This document shows, in pieces, positions 8,380-18,797 of a stretch of 64,000 bases of DNA. Position 1 is the first letter of the stretch. Each line of letters opens with the position of its first letter. A model generated the notes under the pieces. That model was given only the letters and a program-made list of their open reading frames with translations, was not told the DNA's origin and did not search any database. A program made the translations under genes and the position numbers. The DNA is from Chitinophaga skermanii (GTDB lineage Bacteria; Bacteroidota; Bacteroidia; Chitinophagales; Chitinophagaceae), in contig NZ_QLLL01000001.1 of the NCBI RefSeq assembly GCF_003259335.1, positions 900,406 to 964,405 on the forward strand, in the 5' to 3' direction.

Positions 8380-10176
8380 ATGAAAATCATGAATGCCTTC
8401 CGTGCATCCGTGGCCCAAAACCCGGAGCGCATAGCTCTTCGCATGCCTAGTAAAACCATTACTTACAGCGAATTGAACGACTTTGTAAATAATGTACTGC
8501 AACAATTACAAGTTGCAGGTGTACAAAAAGGCGATATAGTAGCGATTTATGCTACACCTGGTATTGAGTATATAGCTTCCATCCTGGCTTTACAAGCATG
8601 CGAGGCCGTGTTTTTGCCTTTGGAACCCGGTGTGCCTACACAACGCGTATCTTTTATACTTGACCAAGTGAAACCGGTATTAGTGATTGCAACATCTTCA
8701 CTACCGGCAGGCTTACATTGGCCACAAGCCCAATTGCATCTGAACGGCGACCAACTATCATTAGAAAATACAGTTACTGCACATACGGTACGCGCAGAGT
8801 CATTATTTACTGATAGGCTAACACCTGCGTACTTGTTCTTCACTTCTGGTTCTACAGGTACGCCCAAAGCAATTGAAGGGACGGTAGAAGGTTTAGATCA
8901 TTTTATTCGTTGGGAAAGTGAGTTGTTTGTAGATGATGTACAACCCAATGTTTCGTTATTAGCACCGCTTGCATTTGATGTGAGCTTGCGCGATATTTTC
9001 TTACCGTTGTATAATGGTGGTACGCTGTGTATTCCTACACAACAAACAAAGCAAGATATTCGTGGGTTCTTACAATGGATCAACGAGAATAACCTCACAC
9101 ATATACATTTAGTACCATCATTGTTCAGGCTCTTAACAGCGGAAATTCAATCGAACCCTAAGCTTTCGCATCATCTAGCCACTGTAAAGAATATCTTTTT
9201 AGCCGGAGAACCTTTGCTTTATAAAGATGTAGCAGCTTGGAGAAATGTAGTGCAATACGATATCCAGCTTGTAAATCTATATGGACCATCTGAAACCTCT
9301 TTGGCTAAGTTGTTTTATCGCATTCCCGCAGACATAAGTTCGCAAAAAGGGATCGTGCCATTGGGAGAAGCGATAGCAGGAGCGCAAGTTTACATTATGA
9401 AGAATGGACAAATTTGTAACACCAATGAAATTGGGGAAATTTCGATTCAAACTAAATTTCGTTCAAATGGCTACTTCGCTGATAATGCATTAACGAATGA
9501 GAAATTTGCACTTACTAACCTGGCCCCTGCCTACGGCGAATATCTCTATAAATCGGGTGATTTGGCGAAGTTAGGTGAAGATGGAATTATCTATTTTGTG
9601 GGTCGACAAGATACACAAGTGAAAATTAATGGTAACCGGGTTGAGTTATCCGAAGTAGAGAAAACGTTGCAAGATTATCCTTCTATTCAACAAGTAATTG
9701 TAGCTGTTCACGAAAATACTTCTCTTGAGCTCGAAATTGCGGCTTATTATGTTGCAGCTGATAATATTCCTGTAGCAGCGTTTCAATCATACTTATCTAA
9801 CATTTTACCGACATATATGCATCCATTACATTATATAAAAATGGATAAGTTTCCTTTAAATATGAACGGTAAAATTGATAGAAAAGCATTGCCGCGGCCG
9901 GTTCAGAAAGTAAATAGCAGCGATTTCGCTCCTTGTGAAACGCCATTAGAAGAAAGTATTGAAGCTATTTGGAAAAGTATTTTGAAAACGGAGCAAGTGG
10001 GTCGTAATGCAGGCTTTTTCACAATTGGAGGTTCTTCATTGAAGGCCATTCAAATTATTTCACGTATGCAGAAGGAATTCGGTGTATTGGTAAAACTGGC
10101 AGATTTCTTCGCAAAACCTACCGTAAAAGACTTAGCGGTATTAATTGAAAAAGCCTCTACAACAGTACATTCTTAA
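8380..10176 (+). CDS. NRPS loading module: adenylation + peptidyl-carrier protein (A-T)
   Basis: A 598-residue didomain. The A domain spans about residues 5-500, with the A3 P-loop TSGSTGTPKA near 156, YGPSET (A5), YKSGDLA (A7) and NGKIDRKA (A10). The carrier domain is at about 520-590, with the phosphopantetheine Ser in GGSSLKA near 550. Having no condensation domain and being first, it probably loads the starter unit. The pocket is unusual: the A4 segment reads FDVSLRDIF, placing Arg where Trp is common (position 239), and A3 continues KAIEG instead of KGV. My hand reading of the pocket is D-V-R-H-F-A-L-L-A-K, which matches no code I know, so the substrate is unassigned. The next gene starts 11 bp later. 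Confidence 0.9.
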   Translation: MKIMNAFRASVAQNPERIALRMPSKTITYSELNDFVNNVLQQLQVAGVQKGDIVAIYATPGIEYIASILALQACEAVFLPLEPGVPTQRVSFILDQVKPVLVIATSSLPAGLHWPQAQLHLNGDQLSLENTVTAHTVRAESLFTDRLTPAYLFFTSGSTGTPKAIEGTVEGLDHFIRWESELFVDDVQPNVSLLAPLAFDVSLRDIFLPLYNGGTLCIPTQQTKQDIRGFLQWINENNLTHIHLVPSLFRLLTAEIQSNPKLSHHLATVKNIFLAGEPLLYKDVAAWRNVVQYDIQLVNLYGPSETSLAKLFYRIPADISSQKGIVPLGEAIAGAQVYIMKNGQICNTNEIGEISIQTKFRSNGYFADNALTNEKFALTNLAPAYGEYLYKSGDLAKLGEDGIIYFVGRQDTQVKINGNRVELSEVEKTLQDYPSIQQVIVAVHENTSLELEIAAYYVAADNIPVAAFQSYLSNILPTYMHPLHYIKMDKFPLNMNGKIDRKALPRPVQKVNSSDFAPCETPLEESIEAIWKSILKTEQVGRNAGFFTIGGSSLKAIQIISRMQKEFGVLVKLADFFAKPTVKDLAVLIEKASTTVHS

Positions 10177-10187
10177 ACTTTCCTGTT

Positions 10188-13100
10188 ATGTCCCCATTAT
10201 TTCCGCTCACCTTTTTGCAACGCACTTTGTGGTATTTCTGGCAAAGAGGTCAAGAAGATATCGCCTACAATTCTAATTCCAGCGTGGAGTTGGTTGGACC
10301 TGTGGATGTAAATATTATCCAACGGGTTTTTGAAACGATTATAGAGCGGCACGCTGCGTTGCGTACTACTTTTTTAGAAGTTGAAGGGCAACCTATGCAA
10401 GCAACAAGGCAATTAGAGGAATTGGGATTTCATGTAACGGAAGAATCATTTTTAAATCACTCTGAAGCAACGTTGCTTAGTCGCATCCAAGATTATTTTC
10501 ATTATAAGTTTGATTTAATCAATGGGCCACTTATTAAGGTGCATATGCTACAATTGGCATCGCAACGATATATGATGTTGGTAAGTATGCACCATATTAT
10601 TTCCGATGGTTGGTCGTTACAAAATCTATCCCGGGAATTTTCTATTATCTATAATGATTTTGCATCAGGAAAACCTTGTTCATTAGCACCTTTGGAATTT
10701 CAATGCTATGATTTTAAGGAAGAAGAAACAGGTAATATTGATGAGTTACGCACGTTTTGGTTAGATAAGTTACAAGGGGAATTGCCGGTATTGGATTTGC
10801 CTTCGGACAGGGTGCGACCGGCAATAAAGACTTATGAAGGTGATAATTGCTACTTAGGGTTTAGTGCTGAAGAATTTCAATGCATTCGTTATTATGCTTC
10901 AAAACAAGGTTGTAGCCCATTTATCGTGTTACTGTCTGCCCTGAAGGGTTTGTTTTACAGGTACAGTAACCAAGCTGATATAATGGTGGGTATCCCAATG
11001 GCTGGCCGATATGAGGTGGCGATGGAACCATTGATCGGTTGTTTTGTGAACACTTTATTGATGCGTAGTACTTTTCAACCGAATTGGAGTTTTGATGAGA
11101 TGGTTAGCTACATGCAAATGAATTTCTTAGAATCCTTTGGAGCACAACAATATACATTCGAACGTTTATTGAATGATTTACGTTTAAAACGTGATCCAGC
11201 AAGATCTCCTTTGTTCGATATTACGGTGAATTACTTGGAGCGGTTGGTGGATGAGGGGGATGTGCATCTACATGGTATCGACATGAGAGGATATGAAGTG
11301 CCTAGTAAGAATAGTAAATATGATATTGAAATCGACTTTATTGAAACGACTGATGCCTTGCGGATGAATTTTAACTACAATTCTTCCTTATTCGATGCGT
11401 GGCGTATGCAGAAAATGTTGCAAGATTTCAAATGTTATGTGTTCGAGGCCATCAAGCATCCCAATATTTCTATCGCAAGGATCAATTTTATACAAGCCTC
11501 GGAGCGTGAACAATTACTGGAAGGATTTAACCGTACGGCCCGTAAGGATATTCCAAATGATTTTCTAAGTGTATTGTCGACTATCGTTGCAGAAAAGTCA
11601 CAGCATATTGCTTTGAAACATCAGCAATTTACATGGACTTATGGGCAGTTGGCGAAAGTGTCGGATGCAATCGCTTGTTACTTGCAGAATTCATTTCATG
11701 TTTCGGTAGGACAGCCTATTGGGGTTTTGATGCCTCATAACGATTGGGTAATTCCATTGTATATAGGTATTATGAAGTCTGGTGCTTGTTTCATTCCACT
11801 CAATCGCCAGTATCCTAAGCAAGAATTAGAACAACTAACCCGTTTAGATCACATTGCCCTTGTAATTGCTGATCCAACATTGTTTACCCAAGAAGATAGT
11901 TCAACAGCCCGGGTTTTATCATTACAACATATTAAAGATGAGATGCAGCCTTATTACGGTATTGCTCCTTCAAATGTCGAGAATGTAGCTGAACAAACGG
12001 CTTATATCATTTATACTTCGGGATCTACTGGTACACCGAAAGGGGTGGAGGTGAAACATGCTAGTCTTATCAATTATTTGCACTGGACGAATGATTATTA
12101 TTATCATAACGAAAGTGGTTTTAATACTACACTTTTCACAAGCCTTTCTTCTGACTTAACAATTACAACGCTTTTCGCACCATTAATGCGCGGCGATGTA
12201 ATTGAAGTAATGGATGGTTTTGCTGATGAAATTGTTGCTAACGCATTTGCAAAGAACAGTGGCATAAAAACAATCAAACTTACACCGTCTCACATCAATC
12301 TACTTCCAATGAGTACTGCAAATGATAGTGCTATAGAAGTTGTGATAGTGGGTGGAGAAGCTTTATTGGAAAGACATGTAGAGATTTTACGTTCGTATAA
12401 TCCATTCATTAAGATTTACAATGAATATGGGCCAACTGAAGCTACTGTAGGATGTATTGTGGAAGATTATGATGCAGGAAGACCCGTTCGTTCAATTGGG
12501 ATGCCGATTGCGAATACGCAAATATATATTGTTGATGAACTTATGCAATTACAACCTATTGGAGTACCTGGTGAAATATTGATTGGTGGCGATTGTTTGG
12601 CGGCTGGTTATAGGAACAATGCAGCCATGACTGCAGCCCGTTTTATTGATCATCCTTTTCTCCCCAACCAGAAGGTATACCGTACAGGTGATATTGGTAC
12701 TTGGTTGCCGGCTGGAAATATTGAATATTTAGGTCGTTCTGATGGTCAAATTAAAATCCGTGGTTACCGTGTAGAGCCTGGTGAAATTGAAACGATCATT
12801 GAAAAATATCCTGGCCTTAGTAAGGCAATTGTTGTATTGCATAATGCCGATAAACGTCCATTCTTTGTTGCATATATCATTACTTCGCAACCGTTTGATG
12901 AGATTGCATTAAGAAATTACGTATTTGATAAACTGCCTGAATACATGGTGCCAGAACGGTTCATTGAAATTGAAGAAGTGCCTTTGGCTAGTAGCGGAAA
13001 AGTAGATAAAAGTAAATTACCTCAAATTAACCTCATGCAAAACCCAGGTGCTTTCTCCGAGCCAACCAATGAATTGGAACAAACATTGAAAAATATTTGG

Positions 13101-13325
13101 ATGCAGGTGTTGAAATTGGATAATGTGAGTATTGAAGATAATTTCTTTGAAGCCGGCGGCGATTCAATCTCAATTATTCGTATGCACCAAGAAATTGTTA
13201 ACACGCTTGCCGTGCAGATCACAATTGTTGATCTCTTTAAATTCAATACCATCCGAAGTCAAGGCAATTTCTTGTCAACTAAAATAAAAGTAAGTACCGT
13301 TACTGCGAGTGACTTCGAAGTTTAG
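10188..13325 (+). CDS. NRPS module C-A-T, predicted to activate asparagine
   Basis: A 1045-residue complete elongation module. The condensation domain (about 5-440) has HHIISDG near 135. The adenylation domain (about 460-960) has YTSGSTGTPKGV near 610, NEYGPTEATV, YRTGDIG, GYRVEPGEIE and SSGKVDK. The carrier domain has its Ser in AGGDSIS near 990. Pocket residues read by hand alignment to GrsA are D-L-T-K-I-G-E-V-G plus the A10 Lys. This is the known Asn code DLTKLGEVGK with one conservative change. There is no epimerisation domain, so L-Asn should be added to the starter. The asnB gene upstream and the hydroxylase gene downstream fit Asn or beta-hydroxy-Asn. Confidence 0.93.
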   Translation: MSPLFPLTFLQRTLWYFWQRGQEDIAYNSNSSVELVGPVDVNIIQRVFETIIERHAALRTTFLEVEGQPMQATRQLEELGFHVTEESFLNHSEATLLSRIQDYFHYKFDLINGPLIKVHMLQLASQRYMMLVSMHHIISDGWSLQNLSREFSIIYNDFASGKPCSLAPLEFQCYDFKEEETGNIDELRTFWLDKLQGELPVLDLPSDRVRPAIKTYEGDNCYLGFSAEEFQCIRYYASKQGCSPFIVLLSALKGLFYRYSNQADIMVGIPMAGRYEVAMEPLIGCFVNTLLMRSTFQPNWSFDEMVSYMQMNFLESFGAQQYTFERLLNDLRLKRDPARSPLFDITVNYLERLVDEGDVHLHGIDMRGYEVPSKNSKYDIEIDFIETTDALRMNFNYNSSLFDAWRMQKMLQDFKCYVFEAIKHPNISIARINFIQASEREQLLEGFNRTARKDIPNDFLSVLSTIVAEKSQHIALKHQQFTWTYGQLAKVSDAIACYLQNSFHVSVGQPIGVLMPHNDWVIPLYIGIMKSGACFIPLNRQYPKQELEQLTRLDHIALVIADPTLFTQEDSSTARVLSLQHIKDEMQPYYGIAPSNVENVAEQTAYIIYTSGSTGTPKGVEVKHASLINYLHWTNDYYYHNESGFNTTLFTSLSSDLTITTLFAPLMRGDVIEVMDGFADEIVANAFAKNSGIKTIKLTPSHINLLPMSTANDSAIEVVIVGGEALLERHVEILRSYNPFIKIYNEYGPTEATVGCIVEDYDAGRPVRSIGMPIANTQIYIVDELMQLQPIGVPGEILIGGDCLAAGYRNNAAMTAARFIDHPFLPNQKVYRTGDIGTWLPAGNIEYLGRSDGQIKIRGYRVEPGEIETIIEKYPGLSKAIVVLHNADKRPFFVAYIITSQPFDEIALRNYVFDKLPEYMVPERFIEIEEVPLASSGKVDKSKLPQINLMQNPGAFSEPTNELEQTLKNIWMQVLKLDNVSIEDNFFEAGGDSISIIRMHQEIVNTLAVQITIVDLFKFNTIRSQGNFLSTKIKVSTVTASDFEV

Positions 13326-13349
13326 TTTTCACCCAATAAAAATATTCTT

Positions 13350-16300
13350 ATGCATAATTTTTCATCCAGCGATGTAGCTATCATCGGGGTGAGCGGCCTA
13401 TTTCCCGGGGCCAACACTTTAGCTGCATTCGCACAGTTGTTAGCAGAAGGGCAGGATATGGTACGTACGGTATCGCCAGGTAGGTTGACTGATGCGCGTT
13501 GTGATGCTTCTAAAAATTACCGACCCATTGGTTTTTTAGAATCCGTAGACAAATTTGATCATTCTTTTTTCGGTATATCTAAAAGTGAAGCAGAATCCAT
13601 AGACCCGGTTCAGCGTATTGTACTGGAGTTGGTATATGGTGTATTTGAAAATGCGGGTTACAGCCCGGCAGCATTTAAAGGCCAGTCGCACGGTGTGTTT
13701 ATGGGAGGGCTGGGTAGTGCTTATTCGGCTGTTTCGGGTATTGATGATGGTGTGGCGATTATAGGAAATACAAACGGGATTATCGCTGGTAGAGTTGCGT
13801 ATATGCTAGATTTGAGAGGGCCGGTGATGATGTTAGATACAACTTGTTCTTCCGCATTAACAGCGGTGTATGAAGCTTGTCAACATATTCGCCAAGGTCG
13901 TGTGAAAATGGCTGTGGCAGGATCATTTACAGTGCAAAATTTCTTTGCAGAAATGCAGGAGGAAAGCCCATTGAATACAATGTCGCCCGATGGTAAATGT
14001 AAACCATTCGATCAATCTGCCAATGGTATAGGTAGTGGTGAAGGAGGTGGGGTGATTTTATTGAAAAGTGCTGCTGAAGCTTTTTTAGATGGCGATCACA
14101 TTTACGCGGTTATTAAAGGAATGGCGATGAATAGTGATGGTGGCTTATCGAACGGTTTAACAGCGCCTAGTCCTGAAGCGCAAAAGCAAGTGATTTTAGA
14201 AGCATGGGCTGATGCTGGGATCAATCCTAACACAATTGGTTACATAGAAGCACATGGAACAGGTACAAAATTGGGCGATCCTATAGAATTCCAAGCACTT
14301 ACTGAAGCATTTCGTAAACATGGAGCAGCTTTACAGTCGTGTGCTTTAGGGGCGGTAAAGGGTAATTTTGGGCACTTAGATCATGCCGCAGGTATGGCGG
14401 GGATTTTTAAATTGATTTGCTCTTTGCAGAATGGAAAACTATATCCTAGTTTACATTTTACAAGTCCGAATCCTTTCTTAGATTATACGCAATCGGCCTT
14501 GTTTGTCAATACAACTTATAAAGATTGGCTTACCGATGGACATTCTCGAAGGGCTGGGATTAGTGCATTTGGATTGAGTGGTACGAATGTGCATTTGGTT
14601 TTAGAAGCATATGAGCCTTTTTATGAGCAGACGAAGGATTTGGAGCATTGGGGATCTTATTTTTTGAAATTAAGTGCCAAAACTCCCGCTGCACTTCAAC
14701 AATATAAAATTGACGTTGCTAATTACCTTGAAGCATTACCGGCAACAGATGTTATTAGTGCATTGCACACATTGAATATTTGCAGGGGAGATTATGAGCA
14801 TCGCTTAACGATTCGGGGTACAAGTATTGAGCAATTAATTTCGGCCCTCCGGGATGCTAACTTACCAACGTTCAAGCAAAAAGCACAATCCGCGGTTACT
14901 GTATTATTGTCAAACGAAGCTGTACCCCCTGCTATTGTGAATTACATTATACAAATCAATAGCGACTTTAAATCGGTTCATGATACAGTAATGGCAGATG
15001 CGCCAGGTGCGATTGCTCCTACGTTAGCGGGCCAATTGGTGTGGCTATTATTTCTCGACCAAATTAAAATCGACATATCAAGAGTTGTTGCTACTGGAAT
15101 TGGTAAGCTCGCACAACGCATCTTCAATGATCGTTCATTACTCCAGCAAATCACAAAATTAACTGCGGAGGGTATTCATGAACTTCCTACAGATAAAATG
15201 AAGGTTGATACATTGGCAGGAACTTTAGCGACTCAAGATAGTAGCACGTTATTGCTTCGAGTAAGTAATAATTGTTCGCTAAGTAGGATGATAACCCAAG
15301 CTGCTCCCGTATTACGAGCTATTCAACCAAATAGTGCTGCATTTGATGCCTCTTATATGTTGCAGTTAATTTTTGAACAAGGCATTACAGCACATATTCC
15401 TGCATTTCGATCAATTTTACATTTTGCTGTTAAACCAGCTCCTACTTACCCATTTCAAAAGATTCGTTGTTGGTTTCCTGTAGAAGAAGCAAGCAAAGTT
15501 CAAGCTACCGGCGAACATTTATTGTACGAACATCGTTGGAAAGAGATAACTCTTGCGAAAGGTCATCCCATTTCGCAAAAAGTACTAGTGCTTTTCACTG
15601 GTATAAATAATTTTGCAACAAACGTATTCAATTTATTAGCATCCAATAATACAATCATCCAGGTGAATAACGGCGCTTATTTCGAGAAAATTAGTGCTAC
15701 GCAATACAATGTGAATATCAATTCCTTGGAAGATTACATAAAATTGGAGCGCGCTATTGCAACAGATTTTCCCGCTTTAAATGGTATTGTAGATGTATTG
15801 GGATGTGATGTTAAGAACGATGAAAACATTCTTGCACATGCTTTTAATGTAACGAAGGCATTCGCAACGCATTTGTTAAAAAGGCAATTTGGTGTATATG
15901 TGGCTACAAGTGGGATATATAATTTGATAAACAGGGAAACAAGTGAAGTGGCAGCAGCCTGGGGGGCATGGAAAGGAATTTTGTCAGATTTTCTACATGT
16001 AGATATGCGTGTAGTTGATTTTGTAGATGAAGATACTGCTAATAATGCTGCAAGTTTTATAGATGCAATAACTGCTTCACATGAAATAAAGTTTAGCAAA
16101 TTTGTTGATAAGAAACATTATGTACAAGCCTTGCATCCTTACAAAGGATTTACCTCAACGAATGAAGGACTTCTTCAACAACCCGGTACGTATATTATAA
16201 CAGGAGGATTGGGGAGAATTGGTAGAATCGTTTGCCGTTTTTTGGCGGATAAACATCATCATCTAATTGTGATTGGTCAACGTGCGATTGAAAATGATAT

Positions 16301-18773
16301 TGAGAAATCGGCATTCGTGAAGGAATTACAGCAAAAGGCGGCCAGTTTTACATACTATGCGGCACCTTTAAACGATCGTGAAAAGTTGATGCATGTTGTG
16401 AAAAGTTTATCGAAAGAGTTACCACCTGTACAGGCAGTTTTACATTTGGCTGGTATTGCCGACGATTTCGTGCCTTTACAAGATAAAACTTGGCAAAATT
16501 TTGAACGTACATTATCACCCAAGGTTGCAGGAACACGTCATTTATTTGAAGCAACTGCTTCGCTTGAGCCTTCATTGTTCTTGTGCTTTTCCTCGCTCAA
16601 CGCTATCATACCTAAGAAATTTAGCGCCGATTACGCAGCGGCCAATTGCTTCGAAGATCATTTTGTACAAAAAATTGGCTTATATGGTCGGACAAGATTA
16701 GTAAGTATTAACTGGCCGGGATGGGATGTGTTTGATGAACCTGGTAATGGGATTGGTGCAGATGAAGGGATGCAAGTAATGCAACAAGCGATTAGTAGCG
16801 GACTTTCCAACATTGTGGTATCGAAACCAAAAGATATTGCATATTTCAGTATAAATCCATTCTTCCAATTGGAAGATACTGTTAACAACCATTCATCTGA
16901 ACCCAATATCAATCGTTTACCAATTGTTCAAAGCGTTGAAGAACTGATCGCCCAAATTTGGCAAGAGGTATTAAAAGCTGATGATATTCAATTAGATGAT
17001 GATTTCTTTGATATTGGAGGACATTCACTCAATGGCACGCAAGTACTAAACCGGGTGAATAAGCAATTCAATGTATTGTTGGATATGGACGATTTCTTTG
17101 AATATGGAACGATCCAGGCTATGGCAAATATTGTGAAAGAACGAATGCCTGTGCAAGTTAAACCAAGCTTGAATGAAGAAATTGCACAAATCTGGAAAGA
17201 TGTATTGAAAGCTGATGATATTCAGTTTGATGATGATTTCTTTGATATTGGTGGGCATTCATTGAACGGTACCCAAGTATTAAACCGGGTGAATAAGCAA
17301 TTCAATGTATCGTTGGATATGGACGATTTTTTTGAATATGGAACGATTAAAGCTATGGCGAAGATAGTTGAGGAAAGAATGCCGGCGCAAGTACATCAAT
17401 TGGAGAAGGTGGATAATGATATTATTCCTACCATCCCAATTAGTGAACATTACGCGACTTCTGCCATGCAACAAACGTTTTATATCAACAGCCAGTTGCA
17501 AGAAGGCTCCCGGATTTTCAACATGGTTTTACCGTTCTTTATCAAAGGAAATCTTAATAAAACTGCATTAGAACAATCTATTTCCTATTTGTTAGATCGC
17601 CACGAGTCGTTACGTACTCGATTTTCAGTTGAAGATGGTGAATTGCGCCAGGCAATTATGTCATTAACAGATATACCACTACCTGTTACCTACGAATCCG
17701 CTGATCCGGCCGTTAATTGGGATTACTACCCGCAACGTGAGCATGACAGGTTATTTGATATTTCATCTGATTTGCTGTTACGCGTAAACGTAGTGGCATA
17801 CTCTGAAGAAAGACATTTGTTTGTGCTGACAGTACATCATTTAGTAACCGATGGTTGGAGTCAAGGCGTGTTGTTGGCAGAATTTTTACAAGCTTACGAT
17901 GCTTTTTCGAAGAATGAAAAGCCAGCTTTGCCTGCTTTGGGCTTCCAATATAAAGATTACGTAGTATGGTTAGAAAATGAATTACAGCGCCATGGATCGG
18001 AAGAATTAGATTATTGGGAGAAAAAGCTTCAAGGCAATTGGCCGATGTTTGAAGAACCTGTTACTGGAAATGAAGCATCAAAATGGAAAGCCGGCACTTT
18101 GAAATTTGCATTGTCTTCCATCGAAACCCAAGCGCTCAAACAATTTGCTAAACAGCAGGATACTACATTATTTATGTTACTCCTCGCGATTTCAAAAGTT
18201 GTATTACACCAAGCTTTCGGATGGAACGATGTAGTAGTAGGTACAGTTACCAGTGGTCGTATTCATCCTTCCCTCGAAAACCAAATCGGCAATTTCCTCA
18301 ATACAATCGCCTTGCGCGATCAAGTACGAAGTGATATGACGTTCGTAGAACTACTCGCTAGCGTACGTCAAACAACATTGGAAGCTTTCCGTCACCAGAC
18401 AGTTCCATTTACAAAAGTAATCGAACATAGACTTGGTACAGGTGTACAATGGCGCGAACGCTGGATGGAGGTACAAGTAAACTTACATAACTATGTGCAA
18501 GTTGAAGACCATATTAAAGCTGCCGACTTTCTCGAACTACCAGCAGAAACTACCGATTACGATTTTGATACAGATTGGAGTTTGCATTTTAATTGTATGG
18601 AAACAGCCCCGAACGAACTTAGTATTTATATCAATTACAATAAAAATATGTTGGAAGATGCTTTCATGCACCGCATGAAGGATCATGTTCAGCAGTTGAT
18701 CCCGTTACTCTTAAAACAATCAACTTCTCCTTTACACACGTTTCCAAACCTCGTGGCCACTGCCACTATTTAA
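13350..18773 (+). CDS. hybrid PKS/NRPS protein: KS - degenerate AT - KR - ACP - ACP - C
   Basis: An 1807-residue megasynthase. The ketosynthase (about 5-425) has all three catalytic motifs: DTTCSSA, EAHGTGTKLGDP and GNFGHLDHAAG. Residues about 510-705 look like an acyltransferase remnant: the GHSxGE serine motif reads ATGIGKL near 581 and no other AT active-site motif is seen, although the post-AT linker TYPFQKIRCWF is kept. The ketoreductase (about 730-1160) has TGGLGRIGR near 951, with Ser in CFSSLNA and Tyr in DYAAANCF, so it should be active. Two near-identical carrier domains (GGHSLNGTQ, about 1190-1350) precede a condensation domain with HHLVTDG. It should add one malonate-derived unit reduced to beta-hydroxy and pass it to the next adenylation domain. 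No DH, ER or MT domain is visible. Confidence 0.92.
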   Translation: MHNFSSSDVAIIGVSGLFPGANTLAAFAQLLAEGQDMVRTVSPGRLTDARCDASKNYRPIGFLESVDKFDHSFFGISKSEAESIDPVQRIVLELVYGVFENAGYSPAAFKGQSHGVFMGGLGSAYSAVSGIDDGVAIIGNTNGIIAGRVAYMLDLRGPVMMLDTTCSSALTAVYEACQHIRQGRVKMAVAGSFTVQNFFAEMQEESPLNTMSPDGKCKPFDQSANGIGSGEGGGVILLKSAAEAFLDGDHIYAVIKGMAMNSDGGLSNGLTAPSPEAQKQVILEAWADAGINPNTIGYIEAHGTGTKLGDPIEFQALTEAFRKHGAALQSCALGAVKGNFGHLDHAAGMAGIFKLICSLQNGKLYPSLHFTSPNPFLDYTQSALFVNTTYKDWLTDGHSRRAGISAFGLSGTNVHLVLEAYEPFYEQTKDLEHWGSYFLKLSAKTPAALQQYKIDVANYLEALPATDVISALHTLNICRGDYEHRLTIRGTSIEQLISALRDANLPTFKQKAQSAVTVLLSNEAVPPAIVNYIIQINSDFKSVHDTVMADAPGAIAPTLAGQLVWLLFLDQIKIDISRVVATGIGKLAQRIFNDRSLLQQITKLTAEGIHELPTDKMKVDTLAGTLATQDSSTLLLRVSNNCSLSRMITQAAPVLRAIQPNSAAFDASYMLQLIFEQGITAHIPAFRSILHFAVKPAPTYPFQKIRCWFPVEEASKVQATGEHLLYEHRWKEITLAKGHPISQKVLVLFTGINNFATNVFNLLASNNTIIQVNNGAYFEKISATQYNVNINSLEDYIKLERAIATDFPALNGIVDVLGCDVKNDENILAHAFNVTKAFATHLLKRQFGVYVATSGIYNLINRETSEVAAAWGAWKGILSDFLHVDMRVVDFVDEDTANNAASFIDAITASHEIKFSKFVDKKHYVQALHPYKGFTSTNEGLLQQPGTYIITGGLGRIGRIVCRFLADKHHHLIVIGQRAIENDIEKSAFVKELQQKAASFTYYAAPLNDREKLMHVVKSLSKELPPVQAVLHLAGIADDFVPLQDKTWQNFERTLSPKVAGTRHLFEATASLEPSLFLCFSSLNAIIPKKFSADYAAANCFEDHFVQKIGLYGRTRLVSINWPGWDVFDEPGNGIGADEGMQVMQQAISSGLSNIVVSKPKDIAYFSINPFFQLEDTVNNHSSEPNINRLPIVQSVEELIAQIWQEVLKADDIQLDDDFFDIGGHSLNGTQVLNRVNKQFNVLLDMDDFFEYGTIQAMANIVKERMPVQVKPSLNEEIAQIWKDVLKADDIQFDDDFFDIGGHSLNGTQVLNRVNKQFNVSLDMDDFFEYGTIKAMAKIVEERMPAQVHQLEKVDNDIIPTIPISEHYATSAMQQTFYINSQLQEGSRIFNMVLPFFIKGNLNKTALEQSISYLLDRHESLRTRFSVEDGELRQAIMSLTDIPLPVTYESADPAVNWDYYPQREHDRLFDISSDLLLRVNVVAYSEERHLFVLTVHHLVTDGWSQGVLLAEFLQAYDAFSKNEKPALPALGFQYKDYVVWLENELQRHGSEELDYWEKKLQGNWPMFEEPVTGNEASKWKAGTLKFALSSIETQALKQFAKQQDTTLFMLLLAISKVVLHQAFGWNDVVVGTVTSGRIHPSLENQIGNFLNTIALRDQVRSDMTFVELLASVRQTTLEAFRHQTVPFTKVIEHRLGTGVQWRERWMEVQVNLHNYVQVEDHIKAADFLELPAETTDYDFDTDWSLHFNCMETAPNELSIYINYNKNMLEDAFMHRMKDHVQQLIPLLLKQSTSPLHTFPNLVATATI
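14880..15480 (+). other. vestigial acyltransferase segment within the PKS
   Basis: Between the ketosynthase and the ketoreductase the protein keeps AT-like order (GQLVWLLFLDQIKIDISRVV, then the nucleophile-loop position). The catalytic GHSxG is replaced by ATGIG (about 15090-15104) and the total is about 200 residues instead of about 300. The catalytic Ser is absent, so it is predicted to be inactive. Confidence 0.6.
16936..17384 (+). repeat. tandem duplicated acyl-carrier domains
   Basis: Two direct copies of about 215 bp (about 16936-17150 and 17170-17384) encode carrier domains that are nearly identical in protein, including DDDFFDIGGHSLNGTQVLNR. The DNA copies differ mostly at silent positions, so the duplication is real sequence and has been diverging, but is still young or homogenised. 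Confidence 0.85.
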
Positions 18774-18797
18774 TTCACCCTCAAAAATTTTCTACAT

